51,295 nt of DNA from CAZUNO01 sp964621445 [NCBI: Candidatus Hadarchaeota archaeon] (GTDB taxonomy: Archaea > CAYQAE01 > CAYVLA01): assembly GCA_964621445.1 (NCBI GenBank), contig CAZUNO010000003.1, positions 151,011 to 202,305 of the forward strand, in the 5' to 3' direction. The notes beneath the pieces are model-generated. The model did not search any database and was not told the DNA's origin. It was given only the letters and a program-made list of their open reading frames with translations. Both the position numbers and the translations under genes were made by a program. Shown one piece after another: positions 42,732-51,295 of the stretch; the first letter of the stretch is position 1; the number at the start of each line of letters is the position of its first letter.

Positions 42732-43853
42732 TCACGATTCTTTTGGGGCTTTACGTCCGGTTAATTTTCTCAGTGTTTGGGAATCCCAGTCCGGGTGCCT
42801 CTTTATGCACTCCTCAACCGGGTCCTGTGGTTCGGGCTCCTCCCGCGTGGCTCCCAGAGTGAGTATGCGAAGACCTAGGCCTATGATGGTATCGATTATC
42901 CCCAGGCCGCCCTCCCTCAGGCGGGGGTGAATCACCACCACGACCGCGGTGACCAGTATCCACACCATGAGCAGGCGGGGAATGTCGGGGGTTCTCCTAA
43001 CCACAACCGTAAAGACCTCCACCGGATTTGAGAGAGAGTGGTGCTCCTCGTCAATGTAGATTCTGGTCACGTCGGCCTGGGTCAGGTAGTTCAAGATGTT
43101 TGAGAGTAGTTCCCTGTTGCCGGGGAGGTCGATCATGCTGTTGATGAAGATGCTGGGATCGGAGAGGATGATGATCCGTCCCCTGCCGAATTCCTGCTGT
43201 ATCAAAACGGGGTAGGAGGACTGGGGTTCATCATTCAGCTGCCATATCCCGTCCTGGTTGGAGTCCAGCCAGCTCATTTCACTGGTTGCTGCTAGCACGG
43301 TGGCGTTATTTCGAGGCTTCCCGGTGATTGCCGCCGGATAATTCAGGGTGAATTTGTTTATGCCGTGGGTGAGCCTGCTCTCTCCTTTGGGGATACAGGT
43401 GACCACATGGGGGTCCTTCTCGTAAACGAGGTCTGCAAGGGGCTGTTCCGAGAACCTGTATCCCAGGTCCAGTACCTCGAGCAGGGTATTTCCCTGGTCG
43501 AAGTCATTTGCCAGGAACACGGTTCCGCCGGACTCGGCAAATCGAGCGATGTACTCGGCGTCCCCCTGTATGAAAGGCCTGTTAGGACCAATTATCATTA
43601 GGGCGGTATTCTCGTCTCTTGGCCTGTTCTCCAAGGAGCGGAAGGGGGTGTGGAGGGGATATATGTCCTTACCGGAGTCGTGGATCTCCTTGGCCAACCT
43701 CGAGCAACCTTTCCAACCCGTGTTATAGATAGAGAAGTCGGACATGGTTCTAAACATGGGCATTGTGAGGGGCATGAGAAAGAGGGCTCCCGCTGAAAGA
43801 TAGACGATTGCGTATAGCACTATACGCCGAATTCTTCGGGGGCGTTCCTCCAT
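42732..43853 (-). CDS. DUF4350-domain membrane protein of the MoxR operon
   Basis: 373 residues, ATG start, TGA stop. One N-terminal helix (residues 8-32), then a GATase-like outer domain with SDFSIYNTGWKGCSRLAKEI, TALMIIGPNRPF and RFAESGGTVFLANDFDQGN, the DUF4350 pattern. A second helix lies near residues 295-315 (LLMVWILVTAVVVVIHP) before a basic cytoplasmic tail. Its ATG directly abuts the TAG of the upstream gene with no spacing. DUF4350 genes are regularly found with moxR and DUF58 genes. Confidence 0.8.
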   Translation of the reverse strand: MEERPRRIRRIVLYAIVYLSAGALFLMPLTMPMFRTMSDFSIYNTGWKGCSRLAKEIHDSGKDIYPLHTPFRSLENRPRDENTALMIIGPNRPFIQGDAEYIARFAESGGTVFLANDFDQGNTLLEVLDLGYRFSEQPLADLVYEKDPHVVTCIPKGESRLTHGINKFTLNYPAAITGKPRNNATVLAATSEMSWLDSNQDGIWQLNDEPQSSYPVLIQQEFGRGRIIILSDPSIFINSMIDLPGNRELLSNILNYLTQADVTRIYIDEEHHSLSNPVEVFTVVVRRTPDIPRLLMVWILVTAVVVVIHPRLREGGLGIIDTIIGLGLRILTLGATREEPEPQDPVEECIKRHPDWDSQTLRKLTGRKAPKES

Positions 43854-45884
43854 CTAGCCGCTCACCTCCAGTTCGCGGGCGAGTTTCTCAAAGCAGGCAA
43901 CCAATCTCGATGTTTCATCATTCGTGGGTTCCAGCCCCCGGAAGACCGCCTTTTCATATATCCTGGTCATGTCCCGGGATGCGGCCTTGGCCTGGCGGGA
44001 TATCTCCTTCGATTGCAGCAGCTCCAGTATCTCGGTATGCGTCTTACCGCTGAGATCAATGGTATAGGCACCGGACACGAGGCCGACCAGCCTGATGAAG
44101 TACTCCGCTACCTCTCGTCTTCCCTCGCTCATCCGGGCTTTCTCGGCCCCCACGGGCTCATCCTTCTCGGCCTGCTCCGGGATCTTGGTTGGAGTCGCGG
44201 GGCCATGATCTCTTTTCCCTGGGTGATGGGCGGTTTCCTCCGGTTCGGCGCTGCGTATTCTTGGTCTTATTGTCCTGGCGATTGCCAGGCCAACTGCCAG
44301 CAGGGAGAGTGCGCCCACCACCAGGGCCATCCTGCCAATGCCCTGGCCTTTGGGGTTGATTTGGATCCGGTAGGTCGAGCTGTTAGAGGGCTGGAGTCCT
44401 GGATCATCCGAGATGTAAGCTGCCTTAATCTCGTAAAGGCCCTTTGTGTCCGGGTCAATCAGTGGTTTTATGATGAATTCGCCCTCATCGTTAGTGGAGT
44501 CGCTCCACCTGGGCTCTCCCTGCCAGTAAATGGAGATGTTCTTCCCGCCCAGTGGAGTGCGGTGGGTGAAGGTTTCCAAATTTCCCGAGATGGTTATGAT
44601 CTTTCCCCCATCGGCGGTATCCGGTACCCTGAGGTATAGCACGGTTTCCCTTGGTATCAGACCCTGGTAGGTGACATTGATGGTGACGAAATCGGATCGG
44701 CTGGCGCGCTCGTCATAGTTACCGGCGTAGTAGGATCTAAACAGGGCCATGCCCGTCTTCTTGGGTAGCCCGAGGTGCAGGGAGTAAAGACCAAAGTATC
44801 CGGTTCTTGCCGATAGTGGAGTGGTCAGGTTGGGTGACTGAATGGTTATGTTCCTCTCAGTTAACCCGCGCCCCCAGTCATCGTATAGCCTTCCGGATAG
44901 CTTGATGGACCCGCCTGGATTCCCCTGGCTAGAGGACGCCCTAATATCGAGGTTGGTGTGAATCAGTTCCCTTCCCTGGATGGTTATTCGAACGACATTT
45001 GACATAGACGTTGAGATATTCAGGTTTGGTCCCGGTTCCAGGATGGCAACTGCTGGATAGGTGCCGGATATGATTCCCTCTTCGGTTTCCCATCGGAGGT
45101 CGAATGAGCCATCGCCGCGAGTGGTAACCATCTCGGAATGTCTCAGGAAGTTAATCTCAATTACTTCACCGGCCAGAGGGGAACCAAACCTGTTGAGGTG
45201 ACCGCTAAAGGATATGGAATCACCTGCCGGAACTGTAATGGGATCGGCCGAGAGTTCGAACTCGATCCCGGTCTCACCTTGGTCCACGCGGTTCTTCTCC
45301 TCCCTGATGATCTGGACATAGCTCGAGGTCCTTTCCGTCATCTGGCCGACCCTCTCCATGAGCCCGCCTTTATCAATGAACGAGGGCAGGGAGAGGACCT
45401 CGGATTTCAGTTTTCCGATGCGGGAGCTCAATTCCTCTAGGTCCTGTTCGGCCTCGGCTGCCTCCACCAGGATCCGAGATTCATCCCGGGCGGCCTGCAG
45501 CGACCGGAGCGACCGCGTCAATTCCATGTGGGTAGCGATAACCTCCTGGCAGGACTCCCCTAAGGAGGAGAGCGAGTCGGTCGAAAAATCCTCCTCTAGG
45601 ATCAGGGCCTGTATCCCCCTGGTATTCAGGTCAGACCTGAATTTGGAGATGTTGCCCACGGTATTCCTATAGGTTTGAATGGTTGAATTTGCCTGCTCAA
45701 ACTCCTCCGAGAGGGAGTGGGATAATGACATGCTAACCTCGTCAACGAGATTCTGGTATAATCCGATGACCGAGGTATTGTCGGCCTCGGGTAGGGTCCT
45801 GTAGTTCCGGTGGTAGGGAGGGAGGGCCAGGGATGGAGGAATGAGGAGTAACAGGAACAGAAGGAGAAATGGCCTACGGGTCAT
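43854..45884 (-). CDS. Secreted multi-Ig protein with DUF4129-like cytoplasmic tail
   Basis: About 676 residues from ATG at 45884, overlapping the previous gene in ATGA; the open frame extends 98 codons upstream but only in the neighbour's shadow. Signal peptide RPFLLLFLLLLIPPSLALP, then a helical, coiled-coil-prone section (35-205), three Ig/carboxypeptidase-like beta domains (220-520) with IIISGN-type strands, one transmembrane helix near 530-550, and a C-terminal DUF4129-like domain (YFIRLVGLVSGAYTIDLSGKTHTEIL). TAG stop. It would link an outer beta-stalk to the MoxR/DUF58 machinery on the inside. Confidence 0.75.
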   Translation of the reverse strand: MTRRPFLLLFLLLLIPPSLALPPYHRNYRTLPEADNTSVIGLYQNLVDEVSMSLSHSLSEEFEQANSTIQTYRNTVGNISKFRSDLNTRGIQALILEEDFSTDSLSSLGESCQEVIATHMELTRSLRSLQAARDESRILVEAAEAEQDLEELSSRIGKLKSEVLSLPSFIDKGGLMERVGQMTERTSSYVQIIREEKNRVDQGETGIEFELSADPITVPAGDSISFSGHLNRFGSPLAGEVIEINFLRHSEMVTTRGDGSFDLRWETEEGIISGTYPAVAILEPGPNLNISTSMSNVVRITIQGRELIHTNLDIRASSSQGNPGGSIKLSGRLYDDWGRGLTERNITIQSPNLTTPLSARTGYFGLYSLHLGLPKKTGMALFRSYYAGNYDERASRSDFVTINVTYQGLIPRETVLYLRVPDTADGGKIITISGNLETFTHRTPLGGKNISIYWQGEPRWSDSTNDEGEFIIKPLIDPDTKGLYEIKAAYISDDPGLQPSNSSTYRIQINPKGQGIGRMALVVGALSLLAVGLAIARTIRPRIRSAEPEETAHHPGKRDHGPATPTKIPEQAEKDEPVGAEKARMSEGRREVAEYFIRLVGLVSGAYTIDLSGKTHTEILELLQSKEISRQAKAASRDMTRIYEKAVFRGLEPTNDETSRLVACFEKLARELEVSG

Positions 45885-46498
45885 GGTCCATCCTCCTCGT
45901 ATTTTGGCTCTGCGAGTAAAAACCTTGCAAAGATTATGGTGGTTAGCCCCGCTATGATGGCCGTATGGAAGGTTGCCGCCTCGGGGCTGGTGGAGTATTG
46001 CTCCAGTATATCCCAGTTCGAGAAGACCAGCATGAGTGATGAAAGTATAACCACCAGAATGAGCGAAGCCTTGAGCAGAGCCCTTCCCCTGAACACCACC
46101 CTCGCCTTGGCGGTCGCCCCTTCGATGGTCAGGATTGTCTCCAGGAGTACTAGAAGGGGTATTCCCAGGGCCAGGCACAGGAAGCCGATCTCGAAGGCCT
46201 TTGCTGTTACGAAGGCCGGGATATCAAAGACAAATCCCGGAGTTAGCGCCATGAGACCCCATCCCAGGGTCGAGGTCGTGCGAAGTGAAAGCACCAACCC
46301 CACGGTCACCAGGATGAGCCCCGTAAACAGGGCGGTTGCCTGATAGGGATGGGAGACGAATATCTGATGCCAGGGCACTTCTAGGCCGAAATAGAGGACG
46401 AAGAGGGTGATGTAGATCCCGCATGCTACCCCCAGTATCCTGACCCCGTCGATTTGAGGCCGGATGACGATGTAGTCGGGGAGAGGATTTACATCCAT
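45881..46498 (-). CDS. Six-helix membrane protein of the MoxR operon
   Basis: 205 residues, ATG start, TGA stop overlapping the next start. Six hydrophobic helices at about 20-40, 50-70, 75-97, 100-122, 140-160 and 172-192. No conserved catalytic motifs are visible and I do not recognise a family. It starts 4 nt after the DUF58 stop and is coupled to the following gene by ATGA overlap. Confidence 0.65.
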   Translation of the reverse strand: MDVNPLPDYIVIRPQIDGVRILGVACGIYITLFVLYFGLEVPWHQIFVSHPYQATALFTGLILVTVGLVLSLRTTSTLGWGLMALTPGFVFDIPAFVTAKAFEIGFLCLALGIPLLVLLETILTIEGATAKARVVFRGRALLKASLILVVILSSLMLVFSNWDILEQYSTSPEAATFHTAIIAGLTTIIFARFLLAEPKYEEDGP

Positions 46499-46502
46499 GC
46501 TT

Positions 46503-47945
46503 TCAGCCTCTTGATAGCCTCTTGGAGAGCTCCAGGGATGCCTCCTTGCCCTTCTCCACCTCTATGACCAACGCTCCCATTCTCTCCAGTCTCCTCATTA
46601 GCGATCTCTTTGATTGGTATTCGAGGTACAAGTTCTCTAGAATATCTGCAGTGATATCCTCTTTCCGGGCCTCAAAGACCGAGGACAGAGGCGTTACAAC
46701 GATAAGCAGGTGACCTCGGCGGAGGATTATCTTGCTTGCCAGCTGGAGGGATTTGGGATTGGTTTTGAGATCGGAATAGACCACTACAACCCCGGATTTG
46801 GCATTTTCCTGGACCAACCTCTCCACCGCGGCATAGATGCCTGCTGCCTTTTTGGAGCTCTTTACGGTTCGACGGCCGAAGAAGGGAAGAATCCTCTGTA
46901 TAAGGGGGGATTCCGAGTCCTCTTCATCGTCTGGTATCTCGATCCCTCGGGGCTTGGTCCTGGTTGTTCCGCTCTTGGGAATCTTGGAAAGGGTATGCAG
47001 AAGATTGGCTGGCCTCGACCTCCCCTTGCTCGGGGGCTCGAAGTCCAGCACCCTGTGCTCGTCATAGAGTCCCATTGCCACCGGATAACCGCGCTTTGAT
47101 AGGTGACTCGCCATCTGGGCGGCATGAAAAACGGATTGGTCGAGCTTCGATATCTCCCCGGGAGCGGGCTTTAGCCTCATCGAACGTGAGCAATCCAGGA
47201 GCATGTAGATGCTGCCCCGGGTCTCATCATAGGTGAGCTTGGTCATGAGCTTGGCCAACCTCGATGATGCCTTCCATTCGATGGAATCTGAGGAGTCATC
47301 AGACACGTATTGGCGAAGACCGGCGAACTCGTAACCCCGGCCCAGGTGGTCCGAGGGGGCGGTCCCGGATGCGGTGATCCTCTCTCTCTTCAACAGGATC
47401 TCGCCTTTCTTGAACTTCTCCAGCGGCGGCTGGACATCCACCGTAAGCTCCTGGCTATCTATTACCCGGGTGGACATCAATCCCCGTTCGTCCATGATCT
47501 CCATCTGGAAAGTATCCAGTGTCAGTTTGCCCCTGGCGATGGGGCGGAGGATGTAGGAGAGGTTGGCACTTGCCTGTGGCTCGATAACCGTTCGCATCCC
47601 TTCCTGGCCCGAGGCGATCTCCGCTTCCGGGGGTATTTGATCGGTGATCTCCAGCAGGGTAGCATTTGGGGAGCTGTTGTAGATTTCCAGGGAGGAGTGA
47701 AATACCTGGTTCTGGAAGGCTCTTTTTTTTCCGTGTCTGGTGGCGGAAAGCTGGGTGTTCCTAAGCTGCTGATCGTAGCTGAACCTGGCGAAGGTTAGAT
47801 AGGCTAGCAGCAGTGATCCCAACAGGGTTGGGACCAGGTTGTTGAGGGCGTATCCCTGCGCGAAAAGGAGAATGGATAGGGTTATGAGGATCTTTCCCTG
47901 GGTGGTAAGTCCAATCTCTTCCCTGGCAGATATATTGCCGTTCAA
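46503..47945 (-). CDS. DUF58 / von Willebrand A-like protein
   Basis: 480 residues, TTG start, TGA stop. Two N-terminal helices (about 15-50), a beta domain, then the DUF58 signature GRGYEFAGLRQYVSDDSSDSI followed by IEWKASSR and a vWA-like domain whose metal site starts LLDCSRSMRL (DxSxS). DUF58 proteins are membrane-bound partners of MoxR AAA+ ATPases, thought to help mature or assemble surface or periplasmic complexes. It starts just after the MoxR stop. Confidence 0.88.
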   Translation of the reverse strand: MNGNISAREEIGLTTQGKILITLSILLFAQGYALNNLVPTLLGSLLLAYLTFARFSYDQQLRNTQLSATRHGKKRAFQNQVFHSSLEIYNSSPNATLLEITDQIPPEAEIASGQEGMRTVIEPQASANLSYILRPIARGKLTLDTFQMEIMDERGLMSTRVIDSQELTVDVQPPLEKFKKGEILLKRERITASGTAPSDHLGRGYEFAGLRQYVSDDSSDSIEWKASSRLAKLMTKLTYDETRGSIYMLLDCSRSMRLKPAPGEISKLDQSVFHAAQMASHLSKRGYPVAMGLYDEHRVLDFEPPSKGRSRPANLLHTLSKIPKSGTTRTKPRGIEIPDDEEDSESPLIQRILPFFGRRTVKSSKKAAGIYAAVERLVQENAKSGVVVVYSDLKTNPKSLQLASKIILRRGHLLIVVTPLSSVFEARKEDITADILENLYLEYQSKRSLMRRLERMGALVIEVEKGKEASLELSKRLSRG

Positions 47946-47965
47946 AGACCAATCTCCGATGGTTG

Positions 47966-48961
47966 CTATTCTCTGGGGACGGGTACCTTATGGAGAACCT
48001 CATCGATAACGGTATCCGGCGTTATCTCCTCCAACTCGGCATCGACGGTGAGCATCAATCGGTGGAGGAGGACCGGTTTTGCCAGCTCCTTTACGTCATC
48101 CGGGGTTGCGTATGGCCGGCCGGACACGAAGGCCCTGGCCTTGACGGCTCTCAGGTAGTGTTCCGAAGCTCTGGGGCTGGCTCCCAGTTGTACGTTTTCG
48201 TTTGCCCTTGTTGCCAGCACCAGGTCCCGTATGTACTGGAGGACCGGGCGCTCAACATGGATGGCCTTGCATCCTTCGATTAACCTGGACAGGCTTTCGG
48301 GGTCGGTGACCAGTTCCGCAGGGTCGGGGTCCAGGGAGAGGTTCTTCATCTGGAGCATCAATAGCTCTGCATCCTCCCCGGGGTAGCCCACCTCCAGCTT
48401 GAACAGGAACCTGTCGATCTGAGCCTCGGGCAGAGGGTAGGTGCCCTCCAGCTCTATAGGGTTTTCGGTGGCCATCACCATGAATGGGAGTTGCATGGGA
48501 AGGGTCTTGCCCTCGATGGTGGCCTGCCTCTCCTGCATGCACTCCAGCAGCGCGGACTGGGTCTTTGGGGGACTCCTGTTGATCTCATCTGCCAGCACGA
48601 TGTTGGCGAATATGGGGCCCTTGCGGAGCGAGAAGGAGCCATCGGCGGGGCTGTACACGTAGTTGCCAAGTATATCCGCGGGAAGCAGGTCAGGGGTGAA
48701 CTGGACCCTGGAGAAGTCAAGTCCCAGGCCTTCCGAGAACCGCTTTATCAAGGTGGTCTTGGCCACGCCGGGAACCCCCTCCAGCACCGCGTGGCCCTCC
48801 GCCAGGAGGCAGGTGAACAGGAGGTCGCAGAGATCGTCCATACCCACAAGGGCCTTTCCCATCTCCTCCCTCAGGGAGTTCGATAGCATCGATGCATCAT
48901 TTGATAGTTCCTCTAGCTTCGCTCTCTCCGTTTCCTGCATCTCCGTCTCTTCAACAACCAA
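47966..48961 (-). CDS. MoxR-family AAA+ ATPase
   Basis: 331 residues, TTG start supported by GGAGG nine nt upstream, TAG stop. Walker A GVPGVAKTT (residues 62-70), Walker B IVLADEINRSPP (121-132), sensor 1 in VMATENPIELEG and sensor 2 in ASPRASEHYLRA. It is a cytoplasmic chaperone-like ATPase acting with DUF58/vWA partners. TTG start and tight spacing place it in the middle of the operon. Confidence 0.93.
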   Translation of the reverse strand: MVVEETEMQETERAKLEELSNDASMLSNSLREEMGKALVGMDDLCDLLFTCLLAEGHAVLEGVPGVAKTTLIKRFSEGLGLDFSRVQFTPDLLPADILGNYVYSPADGSFSLRKGPIFANIVLADEINRSPPKTQSALLECMQERQATIEGKTLPMQLPFMVMATENPIELEGTYPLPEAQIDRFLFKLEVGYPGEDAELLMLQMKNLSLDPDPAELVTDPESLSRLIEGCKAIHVERPVLQYIRDLVLATRANENVQLGASPRASEHYLRAVKARAFVSGRPYATPDDVKELAKPVLLHRLMLTVDAELEEITPDTVIDEVLHKVPVPRE

Positions 48962-48974
48962 TTAACGCATCCTC

Positions 48975-49247
48975 CTATCCTCTCAGTATCTCGATCACCC
49001 TAACCAGCACGATTATCAGAAAGACCAGGAAACCGGCATAGGCACAGGTGGATACCTTTTCCCGGAGACTCCTGGTTGCATACCCCGAGGCTAGCTCGGC
49101 GCTGATGAGCAAACCTATGGTCAGTAAGGTGGCCAGTATGGATAGCTGGTCGAGGCCACTGCTGTCCTGTGCGAGCAGAACCAGAAGCCAGGAAAATGTG
49201 AGCCATCCGGTCATCCCCATAACTAATAGATCAACCAGCCTTGCCAA
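48975..49247 (-). CDS. Small three-helix membrane protein of the MoxR operon
   Basis: About 90 residues from TTG at 49247. The frame is open for 56 more codons upstream, but those lie over the neighbouring gene and look non-coding. Three hydrophobic helices at about 8-27, 33-50 and 62-86. TAG stop 14 nt before the moxR start. No family recognised; gene order suggests a small subunit or assembly factor. Confidence 0.6.
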   Translation of the reverse strand: MARLVDLLVMGMTGWLTFSWLLVLLAQDSSGLDQLSILATLLTIGLLISAELASGYATRSLREKVSTCAYAGFLVFLIIVLVRVIEILRG

Positions 49248-49249
49248 CT

Positions 49250-50026
49250 TCAGGTCCCCACCCTTGTCAATGTTACACTGACCCTGTTCCGGGCAGCCTC
49301 GTATTCCAGGGACTCCAGACGGAGGGCAACATCCATGGACCTCGATAACGCCTCGCATAGGCAGGAGCACAGGGGGCACCCCACCCTTGTGCACGAGAAG
49401 AGCTCCCTCTCGCAAAGATCGGAGGAAGCGGGGGACCGGATCACGAATGATGGTTCCTGCTCATCGATCTCGATGTATGAAGCCAGGCCGAACCCGTGGG
49501 ATAGAAGAGGTGGCACCATGGTGGCCACGGTGCTGGGTTCCAGATCCTCTATCCTGGCCTCCAACTCGCCCTCCAACAACGAGCATAGATGGTGACCCGG
49601 GGGCGATATCAGAATGCCAAGCTCGCCGGCGTCTGCTCCGGTTAGAAAGGTGGGGTCTCCCCGAAGATCGGGAATACTTACATCACCCTTCTTGACCGGG
49701 AGGAAAACCCTCGGTTCCCCAACGTAGTCATTCGGCAGGTAGATACCCCTCCCGTGGATTTCCAGTTCGCTGATTATTCTATCGAGGTTCTCCAGGCTAG
49801 CGGAAAATCCGGATGCCAGGGTTTCGGCCTTCACGTACCGTTCCGTGGACATCACGCTGGTGTATATGCCCAGGAAGGTGGTCCCCGTTCCCAGAACCAG
49901 GGCTAGATTCTTTGGGTCCTCGGGTACTCCCAGAAAATCCATGACCTGGCCCCACATGAGGTAGGCGAGAACCATGGCCAAGCCGATCACGGTCAGCGTG
50001 TATCCTGTGAATCGGGTTCTGTCCAT
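49250..50026 (-). CDS. Membrane protein with Cys-rich cytoplasmic domain, first gene of the MoxR operon
   Basis: 258 residues, ATG start, TGA stop. Two N-terminal helices (8-28 and 36-58), then a soluble domain with GRGIYLPNDYVGEPRVFLP, LGILISPPGHHLCSLLE and a C-terminal cluster of cysteines (LCERELFSCTRVGCPLCSCLC). The cysteines could bind zinc or an iron-sulphur cluster. The layout resembles archaeal proteins of unknown function encoded before moxR genes; I cannot name the family. No clear promoter was found in the 1.1 kb upstream. Confidence 0.6.
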   Translation of the reverse strand: MDRTRFTGYTLTVIGLAMVLAYLMWGQVMDFLGVPEDPKNLALVLGTGTTFLGIYTSVMSTERYVKAETLASGFSASLENLDRIISELEIHGRGIYLPNDYVGEPRVFLPVKKGDVSIPDLRGDPTFLTGADAGELGILISPPGHHLCSLLEGELEARIEDLEPSTVATMVPPLLSHGFGLASYIEIDEQEPSFVIRSPASSDLCERELFSCTRVGCPLCSCLCEALSRSMDVALRLESLEYEAARNRVSVTLTRVGT

Positions 50027-50429
50027 CTATATCCCTGTTCTCAACATTTCAAGCCGGGCCAAGGTGCATATCTCGTCATTTTTACCGTGGCACTCGACCA
50101 GGGACTTGAATCCTTAAAAATTGCTCACAGTATTGGAAAATTGATGAGAAGATTGACTATAAACTTTCCAGAGGATTCCCGCTAATTGGTAAACCGGTCG
50201 GCTGGGATCCAGAGGAAAAGCCCGGAATGTTCTGAATTACTTTCTGCTTCGTCCTGAAGATTTTAGAACTTCCTTCAGGGAAGGAGTTCCGACGGATGCT
50301 GGATTGGTGGGAGAATTTCCAAGGAAGAAGGACATAACAAGGGGAGGAAGTGAAGAGGATAATCCGGGAATATGGAGAGGTGATAGACGACTTGATTTTT
50401 GGGATTTAGGAGCTTGTTCCGGAAATCCG

Positions 50430-50690
50430 CTTCGAGACTGAGGGCTTTGCCGGGGTGTTTCAGGGTTCCGTTCCCGGTCAATAGCTTTGCGTTGACTATC
50501 TGCACAGTGATAGGATCATTCCGTCCGCAAAATGGAAGTCGCTGCATTTCTCAATAATTTCGGTCTTTATCTTACCGGCTTGGTCTGCGGAGCTAAAGGC
50601 CAATGGTAAATATACGACGATGAAGTGGTTAGGCGTTCCAGGTATATGGGAACATATTACGACTGGATATTGCTTCTCCTGTACCCGATC
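50430..50690 (-). pseudogene. Degraded VapC-like PIN-domain fragment
   Basis: Minus-strand fragments in two frames read FSSADQAGKIKTEIIEKCSD, HFADGMILSLC, then after a shift near 50505 IVNAKLLTGNGTLKHPG, matching the C-terminal half of VapC proteins (A-x-x-A-G-x-I-x-x-E-L, then x-x-A-D-x-M-I, then A-x-L-L-T-x-N). The N-terminal part is eroded. Nothing else in 50027-50915 can be assigned with confidence. Confidence 0.4.
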
Positions 50691-50915
50691 TTTCTCTTTA
50701 CCTCTTCCGAATTCTCATACGAGACAGCAGATACTGAGTTCCTGGCAATTATCAAGTTGGTTTCCGATTTCTGCTCTCAGTCCAGTAATCAAACCTTTCA
50801 CCTTCATATGCTCCGTTTCGGTCCCCATGTGTATGAGTCACGGACCCGGTACATCTCTTGGGTCTCGTGGAATTTGCTTTGCCTCTGTTCCTGACCGTCT
50901 CTATGAGGTCCGAGC

Positions 50916-51146
50916 TTGCCGTATCTTTCTGGAGGCCAATCGCCTCATCCTATCTTCCATTTCCTCACTTTTGAGGGGTCCGACCCGGATATGGACATTC
51001 TTCCCTTGTTTCTACCTTCACGGCATGTAGATCGTGGACCCACCGGCTTGCCGCGTACCGAACCGGGACAGGGGGGGTGGAGTGAAGAAGATAAGATCCT
51101 CTCCCTGACACGCCTGATGCAGGACCTCGAGGAGAAAGGGCAGTGA
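50916..51146 (+). CDS. Possible small ORF coupled to the next gene
   Basis: Up to 76 codons, TGA stop overlapping the GTG of the following frame. Only the last 25 codons (GWSEEDKILSLTRLMQDLEE) look like genuine protein, probably a C-terminal helix; the upstream part is probably non-coding or shifted at the seven-G run around 51070. No family is recognised. Confidence 0.25.
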   Translation: MPYLSGGQSPHPIFHFLTFEGSDPDMDILPLFLPSRHVDRGPTGLPRTEPGQGGWSEEDKILSLTRLMQDLEEKGQ

Positions 51147-51295
51147 TAGGAAGACGCAGGCACCCGGGCCAGGTATACCGGCAAATGGGTAACCCTATCC
51201 TCCGGGAACTCTATCACCAACTCGACTGCCTGATATATAGTGTAGAGGCTCGGGAATGGGCTCTGTCAGGGCTTCGTTTCAAGTTTACCTACCGG
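51143..51295 (+). CDS. Start of an unknown gene, cut by the window edge
   Basis: 51 codons open to the edge from GTG at 51143, which overlaps the preceding TGA. It reads MIGRRRHPGQVYRQMG, then LRELYHQLDCLIYSVEAREW and LSGLRFKFTYR. The last part matches the remnant at 36413-36553. The family is not recognised. The start overlap suggests a two-gene unit. Confidence 0.4.
   Translation, partial: MIGRRRHPGQVYRQMGNPILRELYHQLDCLIYSVEAREWALSGLRFKFTYR

Noticed and set aside
45885-46178. N-terminal 98-codon extension of the DUF4129-type gene
   Set aside because: It overlaps the six-helix membrane gene in another frame; the signal peptide starts at the ATG at 45884 with an ATGA overlap.
50620-51030. 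136-codon plus-strand ORF near the window end
   Set aside because: Rich in Ser, Phe and Cys, no domain or signal; it partly overlaps the minus-strand VapC-like relic, which explains part of the region better.
1-51295. Genome-wide recoding of TAG as pyrrolysine
   Set aside because: About ten otherwise ordinary genes here end in TAG (for example at 4317, 12486, 33761, 40709, 47966 and 48975), usually with another stop soon after. A recoded genome should avoid TAG. No pylT-like tRNA was seen. The individual interrupted frames remain open questions.
1-51295. CRISPR array
   Set aside because: No regularly spaced direct repeats with unique spacers. The regular repeats at 37-40 kb are coding Ig modules.

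Overview
The window is archaeal. It has an LSm (SmAP) gene followed by ribosomal protein L37e, intron-containing tRNA genes, TATA-type promoters about 25 nt upstream of start codons (leaderless-style transcripts), a Cdc48-N-like protein, archaeal VapBC modules and the archaeal MoxR-DUF58-DUF4350 cluster. A euryarchaeal, possibly Thermoplasmatota, sediment-type lineage would fit the informational genes and the large secreted gingipain-like protein. That placement is inference; no phylogenetic marker in the window settles it.

Layout. 1-5.7 kb: housekeeping genes (membrane HEFKH protein, Cdc48N-like protein, ArgD-type aminotransferase, methyltransferase, FtsX-like permease, gamma-glutamylcyclotransferase-like protein, PUA protein, LSm, L37e). 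5.7-9.6 kb: tRNA-Ala(GGC) with two introns, a candidate structured RNA, a large membrane protein with a spermidine-synthase-like domain, a membrane-anchored PCMT and tRNA-Val(GAC) with an intron. 9.6-20.4 kb: a decayed PIN-toxin gene, the first of three GATase-like membrane-anchored paralogues, and a surface-glycan group (GT2, SMR-like carrier, GT-C-like membrane protein, GH141-like beta-helix protein, Ig-like surface protein). Then come an asparagine-synthase-domain protein, rubrerythrin and a small ORF.

20.5-32.5 kb: a 3,045-residue secreted protein with two gingipain-like (C25) domains, a calcium-loop repeat array between the catalytic His and Cys of the first, InlB-type and FN3/Ig modules, and a PEP-CTERM-like tail. 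Two adjacent GATase-like paralogues follow. 32.6-36.3 kb: three toxin-antitoxin loci and an EFR1-type flavodoxin-ferredoxin. 36.3-37 kb: gene-poor, with a coding remnant and hairpins. 37-42.6 kb: an Ig-repeat surface protein with nine repeats and recent 309-nt internal duplications, and a polytopic membrane protein. 42.7-50 kb: a seven-gene MoxR/DUF58 operon on the minus strand. 50-51.3 kb: decayed PIN-toxin sequence and the start of an unknown gene related to the 36.4 kb remnant.

Most unusual points: two reading frames that continue straight through an in-frame TAG (17624-17626 and 20349-20351); genes without an AUG/GUG/UUG start (an ACG candidate at 4688 and a well-spaced ATT candidate at 40518); a tRNA-Ala intron in the T arm; a repeat array splitting a peptidase active site; and a bacterial-style PEP-CTERM in an archaeal context. 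About ten apparently ordinary genes here end in TAG, so a genome-wide recoding of TAG is not supported.
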